Below are positions 1 through 11,088 of a DNA stretch of 44,288 bases, piece by piece. Position 1 is the first letter of the stretch; the number at the start of each line of letters is the position of its first letter. Made by a program: the position numbers and the translations under genes. Source of the DNA: Geosiphon pyriformis (taxonomy: Eukaryota > Glomeromycota > Glomeromycetes > Archaeosporales > Geosiphonaceae); NCBI GenBank assembly GCA_016748015.1, contig JAAOMT010000532.1, positions 3,953 to 48,240 of the forward strand. Direction: 5' to 3'. Under the pieces are notes generated by a model. It saw nothing but the letters and a program-made list of their open reading frames with translations. It was not told where the DNA came from and did no database searches.

Positions 1-211
1 AATTTTTGCTATGTTATATGGTTCAGGGTATTGTGTAAATTGATCATCTCAATTTCTATGGTCCAAATCGGGTTATTGATTAAATGATGATAATTGCTAA
101 TTTGATTAAATAATAAGTGAAATTCGAAACGATAATAATATATGCTAATTAATGATAGGAATTATAAAGGAAATTTCATGCTAATTAATAGCTAAAATTC
201 TACTGGTAACA
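1..211 (-). repeat. LTR fragment, family A (truncated by window edge)
   Basis: The stretch matches, with many substitutions, the last ~210 bases of the family A LTRs seen on the + strand at 10,091-11,073 and 18,973-19,944 (shared blocks such as 'gttcagggtattg', 'tatatgctaattaat' and the end 'ctggtaaca'). Its orientation is therefore that of element A (minus). It ends in GTAACA at 211 and abuts the reverse transcriptase/RNase H frame of element C without any linker, so it inserted into element C. Whether it is a solo LTR or one end of a whole element cannot be told, because the rest lies left of the window. Confidence 0.8.
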
Positions 212-903
212 ACGCCAATCCATCCAATTTCTTGGTCATCTTGTTACAAAAGATGGAATCTTTTCTGACTTAGCTAAAGTTGAGAAAGTTCAAAACATTA
301 GACAACCAATGAATGTTCCTGAACTATGCTTTTTTCTTGGTTTGACCTTTTACTATCCTAAATTTATCAAGGATTTCTCCAAAATTGCCTTTTCCCTCAA
401 TCAATTACTCAAGAAAAATGTCAATTATCACTGGGGCACTTATTAACAAAAAGCTTTTGAATTTCTGAAGGAAAAACTTGTTATTGAACCAATTCTCAAA
501 CAACCTAATCTGGACCAACTTTTTATCCTCTACACTGATGTATCTGATTATGGACTTGGTGCTGTTTTTTTACAAAAAAATGAAAATAGCAGAGAACATG
601 CCATAGCATATGCCAGTAGATCTCTCACACCAGCAAAAAAAAACTATTCAGTTACTAAACAAGAATGTTTAGCAGTAGTTTGGGCTACCAACTACTGGGA
701 TTAATATTTTCTTGGTGCAAAATTTTTAGTGGTAACAGATTATCAAGCCTTGGTTTGGCTGTGCAAGAAAAAAAAGCTGGAACACAAATAAATAACTCAT
801 TGGATACTCCACTTGGATGAATTTGATTATGATATTCAACACCACAAAGGAGCAAATCATCAAAACGCCAACACTCTATCTAAACTTACCATCCAGTGAC
901 AGT
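212..903 (+). pseudogene. Gypsy element C: RT end and RNase H (broken)
   Basis: The reading frame starting at the LTR junction gives the C-terminal part of a Ty3/gypsy reverse transcriptase (FLGHLVTKDGI at about 229-261) followed by RNase H. RNase H landmarks are ILYTDVSDYGLGAVFLQ, YASRSLTPAKKNYS, and LVVTDYQALVWL, with the terminal NADALS-type motif now NANTLSKL (Asp to Asn). In-frame stops interrupt it, for example TAA before QKAF near 446 and TAA in WD*YFLGAK near 702, each one transition from Gln. The 5' part of pol is missing because an A-family LTR sits at the left junction. Related domains occur in elements A and B of this window. Confidence 0.85.
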
Positions 904-1050
904 ACAACCTCTCAAACCAAACCAACTTAATTATTAATAACTTCTTCATAAACAAACACGATAATGGACTTGAACAACTATTCTGCCTTAATGGAATTTT
1001 TGGGTAAAGAACAATACCCACTTGAATACACTTGACAGCAAAGAAAACAT

Positions 1051-2217
1051 TTGCACAAACAATCAAATTTTTATTTGATCTGTCAGAACCAATTATACAA
1101 AAAAAACAGAAAAGATTCTGATTGCCTCCAAAGAGTCATCAGATTTGAAGAAAGAGAAATTGTAATATACAACATGCATATTGACCCATTAGCTGGACAT
1201 TTTGGAAAAACAAAGACAATTCAGAAAACTTTAGCTTGCTATTATTGGCCTACCTTGGAAAAAGACATTGCTGAATACATCAAAACCTGTGACATCTGCC
1301 AAAGAAGAGGCAAACCCAATTGCAAAAAAAATATCTATCCAATCTCTGTTGGTTAACTATTTGACAGAATTGGTATAGATGTTGTTGGACCTTTAACAAT
1401 CACTCCTAATGGCAACAGATATATTATTATAGCTACTGACTATCTTACAAAGTGAGTAGAAGCAAAAGCCACTCCAGACCAAACAGCAGTCTCAATAGCC
1501 AATTTTATTTATAAAGATATCATCTGCTGTCATGGCTGTCCCAAAAAACTTTTATCTAATAGAGGAAGAGCTTTTTTCAGTACACTGGTTGAAGAACTTT
1601 GTAGAAAAATGGGAATACGTCATAAACTTTCCTCCCCTTATCACTCCCAAACAAATGGCCTAGTGGAATGTTTTAATAGAACATTATGTGAAACCCTAGC
1701 CAAAACCAATGAAGAAACAAACTTATGGGACAAAGTACTGCTTTCAGCTTTGTTTGCTTATAGAACTGTGAATCATAACATAACATATTATGAACCTTTT
1801 TATCTGTTCTATGAATGTATAACAACACTACCAATAGAAACTGATATTGAAACAATACCCTTTAAAGAGATCACAATAGGAAATTACAAAGACATTTTGC
1901 AAAAAAGACTTAGTATCATTCTTAACTCCTTGGTAGAAACACAAATAATTGTTTTTGAAAAGATAAAACAGTTTCAAGAAAAGCTTAAGAAAAAGAAAAC
2001 CTATAAAACACTTTCTTTAAGTGTTGGTAACTTGGTACTAGAATATTGTTCAGACAGAAACAATGTTTATGGTGATAAATTCTCTAGCCAGTGGAAAGGA
2101 CTCTTTATAGTCAACAAAGTTTTGAACAATGGTTTTTATATTCTTCAAGATCAATCCAGAATAATCTTCAATGATTGTCTTGTTTATGGTACACAACTTA
2201 AAAAATATTATAAATAA
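1051..2217 (+). pseudogene. Gypsy element C: integrase (broken)
   Basis: This is a Ty3/gypsy integrase. The N-terminal zinc-binding part shows MHIDPLAGHFGKTKT then CDICQRRG (HHCC type). The core begins GIDVVGPLT, and the third catalytic residue is kept in NGLVECFNRTL. The second catalytic Asp is replaced: LLSNRGRAFF where SDRG is expected. The C-terminal part (VGNLVLEYCSDRNN onward) is intact for about 200 codons from 1,609. A TAA follows SVG at 1,353-1,355 and a TGA stands in YLTK*VEAKA near 1,454 where Trp is conserved. It is a decayed copy that cannot encode an active integrase. Confidence 0.85.
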
Positions 2218-2318
2218 CTTGATTGGCTGCCTGTTGTGGTAATATTGACTCAAATGATTAGCAAAAATCAAGTATAAATAAATGCACCATTCTCAAAACA
2301 AAGGTATCTTCAATTGAC

Positions 2319-2855
2319 ATGAACAATTATTTTCTGGATCAAAACATTCAAAATGCCTTCTATATTCTCCATGAGTATTGGATCAAAAACTATCCAAATG
2401 CTACTCTGACTATTAGAAAACAAACCACTATAACTGATAACAGTAGAATACATACTATTATTAGACCAAAAAAAACTACTACCAGAAGAGAAAGAATTGG
2501 TAATAAAATGGATAAATATCTGTTAGAAAGTATAACAGTAGTTATACTTTTATCTTTTAGCACAATTGGAAAAACACTTCAAGAAATCTTATCTATAGAC
2601 AAAAACTTGTCATATGAAAGGCAATTAGAACTCTATGGTCGCCTTGGTGAAATCATAGAGGATATGAAACTCATGAAGAAAACAACTTCAGAAATACAGG
2701 CAGAAATTTTAGGCATTATACAGTTAGATATTCCAAGAGTTTTAACTATTGCTAAAAGAACCAAAACTCTAATACAAAGATTTGGTCTCTTGGATACAAA
2801 ACTCATTTCATCTCAAATGTTATATATCTTATCCACAAAAGACTTTAACAACTAG
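2319..2855 (+). CDS. Gypsy element C: third ORF, function unknown
   Basis: An uninterrupted 178-codon frame (MNNYFLDQNIQNAFYILHEY...) lies between the integrase and the 3' end of element C. I do not recognise it. It has a Lys/Arg-rich stretch in the first third (RPKKTTTRRERIGNKM) and is predicted-helix-like afterwards (LSYERQLELYGRLGEIIEDM). No signal peptide or membrane segment typical of an envelope protein is evident. Elements A and B carry a frame in the same position; A and B are clearly related to each other there, while the relation of C rests on weaker similarity (YERQLEL against YERKLEL in A). It is intact although the upstream pol is not, perhaps by chance. Confidence 0.5.
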   Translation: MNNYFLDQNIQNAFYILHEYWIKNYPNATLTIRKQTTITDNSRIHTIIRPKKTTTRRERIGNKMDKYLLESITVVILLSFSTIGKTLQEILSIDKNLSYERQLELYGRLGEIIEDMKLMKKTTSEIQAEILGIIQLDIPRVLTIAKRTKTLIQRFGLLDTKLISSQMLYILSTKDFNN

Positions 2856-3036
2856 TTAGCTTTGAGTTAGATAAAACTCTTTCAATAGATTACACTATAA
2901 ATAACTTGATTTTGTCAGAGCTCAATCTCTTTGAAGAAGATGATATTATGGTTAAAACTTATACTTCTTATTAATTATCACATGTATTAGCCACTAATGT
3001 TATATAAATTAGCCACTCTATTTTTAGTAAGTGATC

Positions 3037-3156
3037 ATTGACCTAATCAATGACCTGACCATTGACCTAATCATTGACCTGATTATTGATCTGATCAATG
3101 ACCTGATTATTGACCTGACTATTGACCTGATTATTGATCTAGTTATTGACCTGATC
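3037..3156 (+). repeat. Ten tandem 12-bp units (attgacctgatt) in a presumed U3
   Basis: Exactly ten consecutive 12-base units of consensus 'attgacctgatt/c' can be read without indels; units differ by one to three mostly transition changes. The array ends 19 bases before a TATA box at 3,176-3,183. Short tandem repeats immediately upstream of a TATA box in an LTR usually act as promoter or enhancer elements; that role here is inferred. Confidence 0.85.
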
Positions 3157-3175
3157 ATTAATTACTTTTGACAAC

Positions 3176-3183
3176 TATATAAA
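3176..3183 (+). promoter_or_regulatory. TATA box of presumed LTR-C promoter
   Basis: TATATAAA lies 20 bases after the 12-bp repeat array. About 55 bases further, 'aataaataaaataac' could serve as a poly(A) signal region. The arrangement repeat array, TATA, A-rich signal matches a U3-R boundary. Confidence 0.5.
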
Positions 3184-3739
3184 CAATGAATCTCTTAGCT
3201 GTAGAAAAGCATGTTCAAAATAATCAAGAATAAATAAAATAACAACATTCATCTCAATCATTCTCTTATCGCTAATTTCTCCTTCCCTACTTTCAAGTAT
3301 TTGAACATCTTAAAGATAAAAGATTATTTGTTGGTTATTCCCTATCTTTTTTCTGAAACATGTAATTGCAGCAATTGAAGATTATTGAATAAAACGTAAC
3401 TGAAAAGCACATCTGATACTTGATATTGAATTCTAAGAGCATTAATGTGAGGCATAGAATTATATCAAATGTGATCATTTGTTGACAGTACGAACTATTC
3501 TTCTACTTTCAGATTCCCCAGTTACCTTTGAAAAGTATAGCAACTGAGATATTTTATGAGACTGATCTCGCACATTGAATTCATATTCATTCAATTTGCT
3601 CTTTGAAGTTGAATTCTCTTTGATTATTTCTATTACCCTACAATTCTGTTCTCTCTTGCTATCTATTAGCTTGTTACTCCAACCTGTAACAATATTATTT
3701 GTTGGCATATGGATTTGAGTAATATAATTTTAATCATTA
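3184..3739. other. Unassigned stretch between element C and the LINE
   Basis: Probably the remainder of LTR-C plus the boundary with the LINE, but neither end can be located. A minus-strand 77-codon frame at 3,475-3,708 has no recognisable motif and no partner; I do not call it a gene. Confidence 0.4.
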
Positions 3740-4219
3740 CAAAAATAAAGTTAAAGTTTAGTATTAGACCATAGATTATAGATAAGTTTGATAATGTGAA
3801 GATTTTTATGTCTGGTCTAGACAAAAGTTTTTTTAGTGCTAAAGTGACTATTGTTATAAATAATTTTTTGGCTTATTATGTTTTAAAAGTGAAAGAAGTT
3901 TTTGGTTAGATTATTTTGGTGTGCTTTTTGTTTAAAATTAAACTATCAGTTATGATTTTAGGTTTGTATGCTGATGTTTCTGCTGAAACTAGGTTTGGCC
4001 AAGCTTTAAAAGTCAATTTTTTTATTGTTAAAGCAGTTAATTTTAGTACTTTTGTGGTTTTGGGTGGGAATTTCAATGAAAACAATTTAAAAAAAATGCA
4101 AGTTTCAAGTTTTGTGTGAATTTAGGCTTAATTAACTTATTTAGTAGACATTTATTAGGAAAAGCCCATACTTAAAGCAATTCTAAAAGCATTAAAAAAG
4201 TCATAGATTTTATATTTGT
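3740..4219 (+). pseudogene. LINE-type retrotransposon, endonuclease part (5' fragment)
   Basis: Translation from about 3,790 gives an endonuclease/exonuclease/phosphatase (APE-like) region: LSVMILGLYADVSAE, FIVKAVNFSTFVVLGGNFNEN (the GDFN motif reads GGNFNE, Asp to Asn), and then VIDFIFV just before the junction at 4,219. The family, as I know it from Glomeromycotina genomes, has this domain N-terminal to a reverse transcriptase and an RNase H. Stops interrupt it (TAG near 3,910, several after 4,117). The frame is cut at 4,219 by gypsy element B and resumes at 25,098. Confidence 0.75.
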
Positions 4220-5025
4220 TGTTACTCATAAAATATAAGAAGTATATTAACATATAAATTAGCCAATCAGAAGTAGCTATAGTAAATGTGAAATTTCAAG
4301 ATTCCTCTCAAAAAGAATTGCAGGATTCCTCTTAAGAAGAATTGCAGGATTCCAGAAATTTCAGGATTCCTAGTGTGAAGAATTGAGGAATTGAGGAATC
4401 TCAATTATGTATATATAACAGTAGTATTAGAAGGAGAAAAAGCAAAATCCTTAGTTAAAAGACCTCCCAGTTTAGATCTGATCTAAGCAACTTTCCATTC
4501 ACAAACATTAATAAATAATTATTCACTATCTTAATCCATTCTTCACTATCAACACTTCATGTTGATAGTAATTGACACTTAATCATATTGGAACAATAGC
4601 TCTTGATTATGGCTATTGATGAAATACTAATATTCATTGCCTTGGCTTATTTTCTTTTTATTTTTTTTTATTTTTGTTGTTATTTCTTTGTTTTACTAAT
4701 TGATTAAAGGATTAAAAGTGCTAAGATAATGACATCATAGGAACTGGTAAAAGATCTGTGAAACAAAAGTAGAACACTCATAGATTTGAGGATAGCTTAC
4801 CAGGAAGATTACTGGCCACTATGCTAAAAAAAAAATTCGACAGAATTGCAATTCTAGGAGGCTACTGAAACCAATTATTAAATCTCTGTCTATTATACAA
4901 AGAACTCCATAATTAAACCTTCAGATCAACAAAACCTTCAGATATTATCAACAATATTATATCAATCAAGCACCAAGTTACGGGTTTGTTATTTGATTTA
5001 AGACCCCAAATAATCATCTGTAACA
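4220..5025 (+). repeat. 5' LTR of element B
   Basis: It starts TGTTAC and ends GTAACA, and aligns along its length with the LTRs at 9,140-10,090/19,949-19,989 and 24,254-25,093. U3 contains an irregular array of 'aattgcaggattcc' units (about 4,288-4,402), followed by a TATA-like 'tatatataa' at 4,410-4,418. Long T-rich runs lie near 4,650-4,680, as in the other copies. Confidence 0.9.
4288..4402 (+). promoter_or_regulatory. U3 array of gaaatttc/ggattcc units upstream of TATA
   Basis: Imperfect repeats of 'aattgcaggattcc' and two 'gaaatttca(a/g)gattcc' units, at about 4,290 and 4,355, lie directly upstream of the TATA-like box. GAA-NN-TTC spacing resembles a heat-shock element, but the third module is imperfect. 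The other family B LTRs keep similar arrays (about 9,210-9,370 and 24,320-24,450). A promoter role is inferred from position. Confidence 0.45.
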
Positions 5026-5027
5026 TT

Positions 5028-5043
5028 TGGTGCTCTCTGTGAG
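5028..5043 (+). other. Primer-binding site of element B
   Basis: Two bases after the 5' LTR the sequence TGGTGCTCTCTGTGAG begins with TGG, the complement of a tRNA CCA end. Its first ten bases are identical to the corresponding site of element A. I could not match the presumed 3' end of the primer tRNA to a specific isoacceptor. Confidence 0.65.
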
Positions 5044-5087
5044 GTATAATCTTACAGAAAACCAGCACCAACAGCAATCATCCAAAA

Positions 5088-7250
5088 GTGGCAGAACCAG
5101 AAAACATAGGAGCAAACCATTTAGGATTTGCCAAATCCTTGTTTCAACAGTACAGCCAACAATTAGGATTAAACAATAACTATTTCCCAGTAGAATCAGT
5201 CTTTAATTTCTATGTCAACAATAAAATTACAGACTGCTTAAGAGAAACAGTTAACATTGAATCCACAAAAGAAAATTTCTATACAGAATTATTTCAACAT
5301 ACCAGCTTACCAAGAAACTACAGTTTTACACTAATCATCAAGGAAATCAATCAAACCATTGAAAAGTACACACAACAACAATTCCCTATCACCTATGCAG
5401 ACAAAGGCAAAGGAAAATTGCAAACACCAGCAGTAACACCAAAACAAATACAACCACCCACTTAGAAGAAAACCAGAGTTGAATCACCAACCAACCCATC
5501 ATACTATTATACACCAGAAAGTGCCATCAATATCTCATCAGCAGATGCATCCACATTAAATATGACATCAATATTTGGACGATTTCTATTTCAGAGTAAA
5601 CAAAGAAAAGAAGATCTTCTAGGACCATATGGTGTGTATTTTAAAGGATTTAAGTTACAATTACCAATGCCATCAGGACTTCGATCTCTGCCACTCCAAC
5701 CAGATTTTGGAACCACAAGTTTCTGGGAAATAACAAAATTGGAAGGAGAACAGAAAGAGGAGGAGAAAAAATTTAAAGATCAAGAATTTACTTACCAGAA
5801 TCTGATTCCTGAAAACCCAGAAATTGAAACCCCAAACTTTCAAACTCAGCAAAATCTAAACTTAGAAAATCCGGAAATCAGAACTCCAAATATTTAAGCA
5901 CTGCCAAATCAGAACAATCTAAACCCTGAGTTAATTAATCAGCAAAACTTACCTCCAGTAATTGTCATTGATTAGCCACCAGTTGAACTGATTTAACAGC
6001 AGCAAATACCACTGCAGCGGCCATTACAACAGCTATTTTAACCACTATAACAACCCAACTTAGATCCAATAGCATACACACCAATTGTGAAACTTGAAAA
6101 ATTTACTAGCAAAAAAGATGATGTCCAAGTATGGCTAAACAATGTGGAAAAAACCATTGCAGCCAACAGATAGAATAATGCTAAAGCCATGCAAGCCATT
6201 TCATATTTTCTACAAGACACTATCAACTTATGATACCAAAGCCTAATCAATAAACCTCAAGATTTCAATGCATTCAAAATTGAGTTCTTGAGATATTACA
6301 GCAACAATAACAGCATCAACTGGCTAGAAAACACCTTCACTATCATTAAACAAGAAGAAACCAAAGCTGTTACCACTTACTTAGAACACTTCCACAGGAA
6401 TCTGCACCAGATCCAAGCCATCGATACCAATTATTTCACAGCGGCCCAGATCCTAAACCAATTTATTCGTGGATTACACAATAGCATTCTGCAATGCGTA
6501 TGTCCAATGCATCCAGCCGACCTGCAAGCAGCCGTCACAAATGCCAGAAATTTTGAAGCAGCCAAATTAGAAGCTAACCATGCCCAAGCTGTAAATTTAG
6601 CAATAAATAGATTATCTGAATTGGATTCCAAATTGAAACAATTCAGTAATTCAATTAACCAGAAGCTTGAAGAGTACTTAGCTGACAATTACACAATTTA
6701 CCAGCCACCCCAACAATACAATAATTTAGGAACCACAAATTGCCCACAAAATCAGTCACGTTTTTTATTATTATTCAATTAGATGTGACAGTAAGAGACA
6801 TGTATTTGTCACTACTGTAGTAAACAAGGACATTTAAGAATCAATTGTAGATTAAGAATAGATAATTAATGATTGGGAAACCAATTTCAAAACCCTGATT
6901 GCTGGTTTCAAACTCTGAGATATCAATCCAACCCAGAAATCTATTAAGCAAATTATCTACTAGTGACACAGCAACCAATTTATCAACTACCTGTATATCA
7001 ATCTCCAATTTATCAACTGCAGCCTCAAGTAATATATCAACTGCAGCCACCAGTAATCTATCAACTTCAACAAATTCCAACTCCGCCACTAAATTTGGCT
7101 CAGGTGACATCAGAAAATCCTTAATCTAGAGTCACTCAAAACTGGAGATCAGCAATAGTTGTTCATCAACCAATTCCCAGCTTATTAAACCAGCCATCAG
7201 GATCACACCAGTAAAGTTCAGAGACCAGATATATCCAAAACCCAAGTTCC
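5088..7250 (+). pseudogene. Element B: Gag with CCHC zinc knuckle (broken)
   Basis: The frame begins MAEPENIGANHLGFA and continues, with in-frame stops but no frameshift, through a proline/glutamine-rich part to a retrotransposon Gag domain (VQVWLNNVEKTIAANR, FNAFKIEFLRYY, then helices to about 6,780). A CCHC knuckle CHYCSKQGHLRINC follows at 6,807-6,848. Stops such as the TAG ending the first segment at 5,463-5,465 sit where Gln or Trp codons are one transition away. Gln-rich tandem phrases (YQLQPQVIYQLQPPVIYQLQ) occur at about 6,990-7,070. Gag would form the particle that packages element RNA; this copy is defective. Confidence 0.8.
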
Positions 7251-7301
7251 CAGAACTATTTAAGTTTCCTGGTTATCCCAGAAGACATCTTATTTGATAA
7301 C

Positions 7302-7800
7302 ATGAAAACCAACCAAATACAGCCACTTATTAGCAACATTCTACCAGCTGCCAGTACTGAAGACAAATTACTAGCCGCTATATTCTCTTTTGATCTCAAT
7401 GAAATTATACCAGTTCCATTATTTAGTAGAGCCATTCTTGATACCAAACTGATTACAGCCATATATACTAACACTAAAGTCGATGGTCAACCTATCAAGC
7501 TTATTTTTGATAGTGGATCAGCAAGCAACATAATCACATGACAACTCATGGACCAATTAGGTTACCAAGTTGATCATGCTGCCAGTGCCAGAATTATTAT
7601 AGCTAATAGAGCTACAAAAACTCCCATTGGCGAGATTGATAACTTCTTTTTTGAAGTCAATGGCATTACTATATCAATTAAAGTTTTAGTAATGGAAGCC
7701 ACTCAATACTAGGCATTTGTTAGAAATAATTGGCTATTCAAAACAAATGCAACCCTTGATTGGACCACACAAGAGCTTTAACTGAGCCAGAACAGTCAAC
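7302..7800 (+). pseudogene. Element B: retroviral-type aspartic protease (broken)
   Basis: The frame continues from Gag. The active-site motif is LIFDSGSASNIIT with the catalytic Asp codon at 7,509-7,511, followed by a TGA where element A has a tyrosine-type codon. The second half resembles element A closely (TPIGEIDNFFFEVNGI against TPVGEIDSFPFTLDEI, and FVRNNWL against LIGNNWL). The frame is lost between about 7,850 and 8,176, where there is a degenerate internal duplication ('tacctgagaagcatatcaa...' and 'tacctggaataataatcaa...') and several long A runs. Confidence 0.8.
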
Positions 7801-8175
7801 ACACATATGTACCAGCCATGTGTGGTCACTTCAAAACAACTATCATGCCAGCACTACTAATTGAGCTTAAAGAAAAAAAAAACCTACCTGAGAAGCATAT
7901 CAAGTTTTGTGGACTGACAATGAGCATAACAAATTACCATCAGTGTCTTTATAAGATTACCAAAAAAAGAGAAAGCAAAAAAAAAATCTACCTGGAATAA
8001 TAATCAAACTTGGGGAACTGACAATGATTAGGACAAACTATCAACAACCTGAGAATAGGAAGAATAATACTAAAGGGAAAGAAAAAGAGAAAAAAAAAAT
8101 TCAACACCAAATCCTACTTACCATATATATACTTACATATTACCACAACCAAACTATCATTGACCAAAGCTTATA

Positions 8176-9139
8176 TGTGGTGATTGCAGCAAGAAATTGT
8201 CATCAATGGGCACATACTGTGGCGACAATGAGGAATACCAAATAGCAACCAAGTTTTATTGTTGCTCATGTGTTATAGAACGTTTTGGAAGACTAAAATG
8301 AGTAAAAAAATGGGATAACAAACTCTGTTTGGCTTGTGGAGAAACTCTTCTAGATAAAAGAATGTAGAACAACATTCTTGGATGAGGAGAAACATGCAAT
8401 GAATTGTGTCAGTACACAATTCTCATAAGTGACTGGATTAGAAAAGAAACATTCATAGATGCTGCTTAGAGACAAGCAGTTAAACACTTGGATGGATGTC
8501 TACATGATAATGACAAAATTTGGTGAATGGCTTTTGCCAAAATCAAAAGAGTGTTACCAGAAGAAATAAAAATAATAAAAAACAATTTACCAAAACCTAT
8601 AGAACTTGACTGGGATCCAGAACCAGTCATAAATATACTGGATCCAGAATAATTCTACAAACACTATCAGAAATTAGCATCCACTAGAGAGGAACAAGAG
8701 CAATGGTTGGAAGAAATCAACACTTGACTATGTAACTATTGTTTGATTCCCTGTGATTTTCAATATTGTAATAAGTGTAACCTTATTTACAATCCACCAC
8801 CACGCATAATCTACACAATTCCAGAGGAAAATGAACCAATCAGCTGCTGTGCATTGGAATTGGGATCAACTTTCAATCTTGATTCAAACTCCAACAATGA
8901 TGATGACAAAAACAATGATTCCAGCTTTGCACAAAATGGCAATGAAAACATTAACAATTCGAATTCTGATTCAAACCCCAAAATATACATTGAACTTTCT
9001 GATCTTACCAAGGAGCAAGTACTGAAATAGTTCAGTGATAATAACAAAGATATTATGCCCAAACACATGCATAATACTGATGTAGGATTTAATCTAAGAT
9101 ATTCAGGAAAAAATGCCATCAAATTGAAACCACATTCAT
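8176..9139 (+). pseudogene. Element B: Cys-rich module and N-terminal half of dUTPase
   Basis: After a frameshift the polyprotein resumes with paired cysteines: CGDCSKKLSSM, YCCSC, LCLACGETLL, and CNYCLIPCDFQYCNKC. The same four CxxC pairs occur between protease and dUTPase in element A. From about 9,058 the dUTPase motif 1 region reads MHNTDVGFNLRYSGKNAIKL. Coding stops at 9,139, where a solo LTR is inserted after KLKPHS; the rest of the dUTPase lies at 19,990 onward. The Cys-rich part would bind zinc; its role is unknown. Confidence 0.75.
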
Positions 9140-10090
9140 TGTTACTCATAAAATATAGGAAGCATATTAACATATAAATTAGCCAATCAGAAGTAGACAT
9201 AGTAAATGTGGAATTTCAGGATTTCTCTCAAAGAAATTGCAGGATTCCAGGAATTTCAGGATTCTCGTATGAGGAATTGCAGGATTCCTGAATTCCAGAA
9301 TTCCTCTCAAAGAAATTGCAGAATTCCAGGAATTCCAGGATTTTTGACATGAAGAATTAAGAAATTGAGGAATCTCAAATACATATATATAGCAATAGTA
9401 TTAGAAGTTAGAAAATTAGTCAACGAGACTCAGAGTTAATTGATTTGTAGAGTCAATTAGACTCATAGAATCAATTAGACTTGCAAATCATAATTATTAA
9501 AAATACAAAAAAAAAAAAAACTCTCTTAGTTTAGACCTTTCAGTTTAGATTTAATCTAAGCAACATTCCAGTTCCCAATCATCAAATAAATAATTATTCT
9601 ATATCTCAACCCACTCTTCACTATCAACACTTCATGTTGATAGTAATTAATACTTAACTACGCTGGAACAATAGCTCTTGATCATGGCTATTGACGAGAT
9701 ACTAACAAATTTGCCTTGGCTTATTTTTTCTATTTTCTTTATTTTATTTTCTTTATTTTATTTTTTTTCTTTCTTTGATTTTGTTGTTGTATACTAATTA
9801 ATTAAAAGATTAAGTGCTGAGTTATTGACATCAAGGATAGCCTGGTAAAAGACCCAGAAATAAGGGTAAGATTTTATATATTATCGGATAGCTTACCAGA
9901 AGGGCACAACTGCCAGACTAAATCCGGCCACTACACTAAGAAAGAAATTGGGAAAACTCTTGGAAAAATACATCTACTATCGACACTATTGAATCTCTGT
10001 TCATTATACAAAGAACTCCATCCAAAACCTTCAGATATAACACTTATAGAACATTATCAATGGAGGTAGCTTTTGAGCACCAAGTTACAG
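9140..10090 (+). repeat. Solo LTR of family B, left part
   Basis: It starts TGTTACTCATAAAATATAGG like the two LTRs of element B and continues to 10,090, where element A is inserted; the remaining 41 bases are at 19,949-19,989. The 4 bases TCAT flank it at 9,136-9,139 and 19,990-19,993. No internal region accompanies it, so it is a solo LTR, presumably left by LTR-LTR recombination. It carries extra sequence relative to the element's own LTRs, around 9,415-9,500. Confidence 0.85.
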
Positions 10091-11073
10091 TGTTACCAGA
10101 GGTTTTTGGTCTCTTTTCTTAAATGTTGTTAATGTTGATTTGTTGTGAATTCATGTTTCCAGGAAGTAGTTGGACCTCCAGTAACTGAATTTATCTTCAA
10201 ATTATCTCCTATAATTTGAACTTGCTGGGCTTATGAGTGGAATGGCCAGTTTCGTGCCAGTTGCTTTATGTAGTTACGTTGTAGTAAATGTCAACTTTTT
10301 TCCAGAAATTGCTCATCTGGAAGCTCACTAAAAATGTGTAGTTACTTTGCTGTGAAAGTCAACTCTTCTACAGGAATCTTGTCTGTAGGCTACCCTAATG
10401 ATTGTAATAAGAAAATAAAAAAAAAATAAAAGAAATGTAAAAGAAATAGAATTCTGTCAAGAGAAACGTTTTCTATCCAGGCCTGGAGTTACTAACAGTT
10501 TATTGAAATTGGTAGCTAATCAATTTCAAAACATCAGTTGGGTTTTTGGGGACTTTCCAAGTACAATAATTAAAAATTTTGGTTTTTTTTGAATTATTTG
10601 ATATTTTTATTTTTTTTTGTGTATAGGAACAGTTTTAAGAGATAAATTTAAAGTAAGATACATTTTCTTGAAGAGAGATGCTCTTTTTTTATACAACTTG
10701 TTGTAACACTATTCTATGAACTTGAACTTTGTTATTTTCTACAATTTCGTTGAACTAAAGATACATTTTGGCAAACTACAAGTTATTTCTGCAAACTATT
10801 AGATATTTCGATGAACTATCAATTATTTCGGCAAATTTCTACAAATTTCGGCAAACTTTTGAATGTTACATAGTTCAGGGTATTGCATAATTTAATCATC
10901 GCAATTAGGTTACATTTGTGTTGTGTACAAATTGGGTTATTAATTAAATGATAATTTCGGATATTTTGCTAATATAATAAGTGATAATTTGAAATAATAA
11001 TATATGCTAATTAATAATAGGATTTATAAGATAATTTTATGCTAAATAATATCTCTAATTTTGTCTGGTAACA
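10091..11073 (-). repeat. 3' LTR of element A
   Basis: It starts TGTTAC and ends GTAACA on the + strand. It is preceded on the minus strand by a polypurine tract. Over the first ~205 bases I count 13 differences from the other LTR of the element, all of them transitions. Confidence 0.92.
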
Positions 11074-11088
11074 TAACCTCCTCCTCAA
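11074..11088 (-). other. Polypurine tract of element A
   Basis: Read on the minus strand the sequence is tcttgaggaggaggtta, immediately before the LTR. Purine-rich tracts here prime plus-strand DNA synthesis in LTR retrotransposons. Confidence 0.75.

Larger units (their letters stand above)
2998..3183 (+). repeat. Presumed U3 part of the 3' LTR of element C
   Basis: After the third ORF of element C the sequence 'tgttatataaattagccac' resembles the start region of the family B LTRs ('ttaacatataaattagcca'). It is followed by a tandem 12-bp array and a TATA box, which is the layout of an LTR U3. I cannot place the start securely (TGT at 2,983 or 2,998) and cannot identify the end, since no second copy is in the window. 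Confidence 0.5.

Noticed and set aside
1440-1470. TGA read as Trp (recoding), because many TGA sit at conserved Trp positions in the mobile elements
   Set aside because: TAG and TAA occur equally at Gln/Trp sites, TGG is also used in the same elements, and the host genes (SF3B1) use standard stops and TGG. Decay by C-to-T/G-to-A explains it.
3037-3156. 12-bp array as a telomere- or centromere-type satellite
   Set aside because: Only ten units, placed precisely before a TATA box at the end of a gypsy element, so a U3 repeat is simpler.
3475-3708. Minus-strand 77-codon frame
   Set aside because: No recognisable domain, no neighbour support, lies between element C and the LINE; likely chance.
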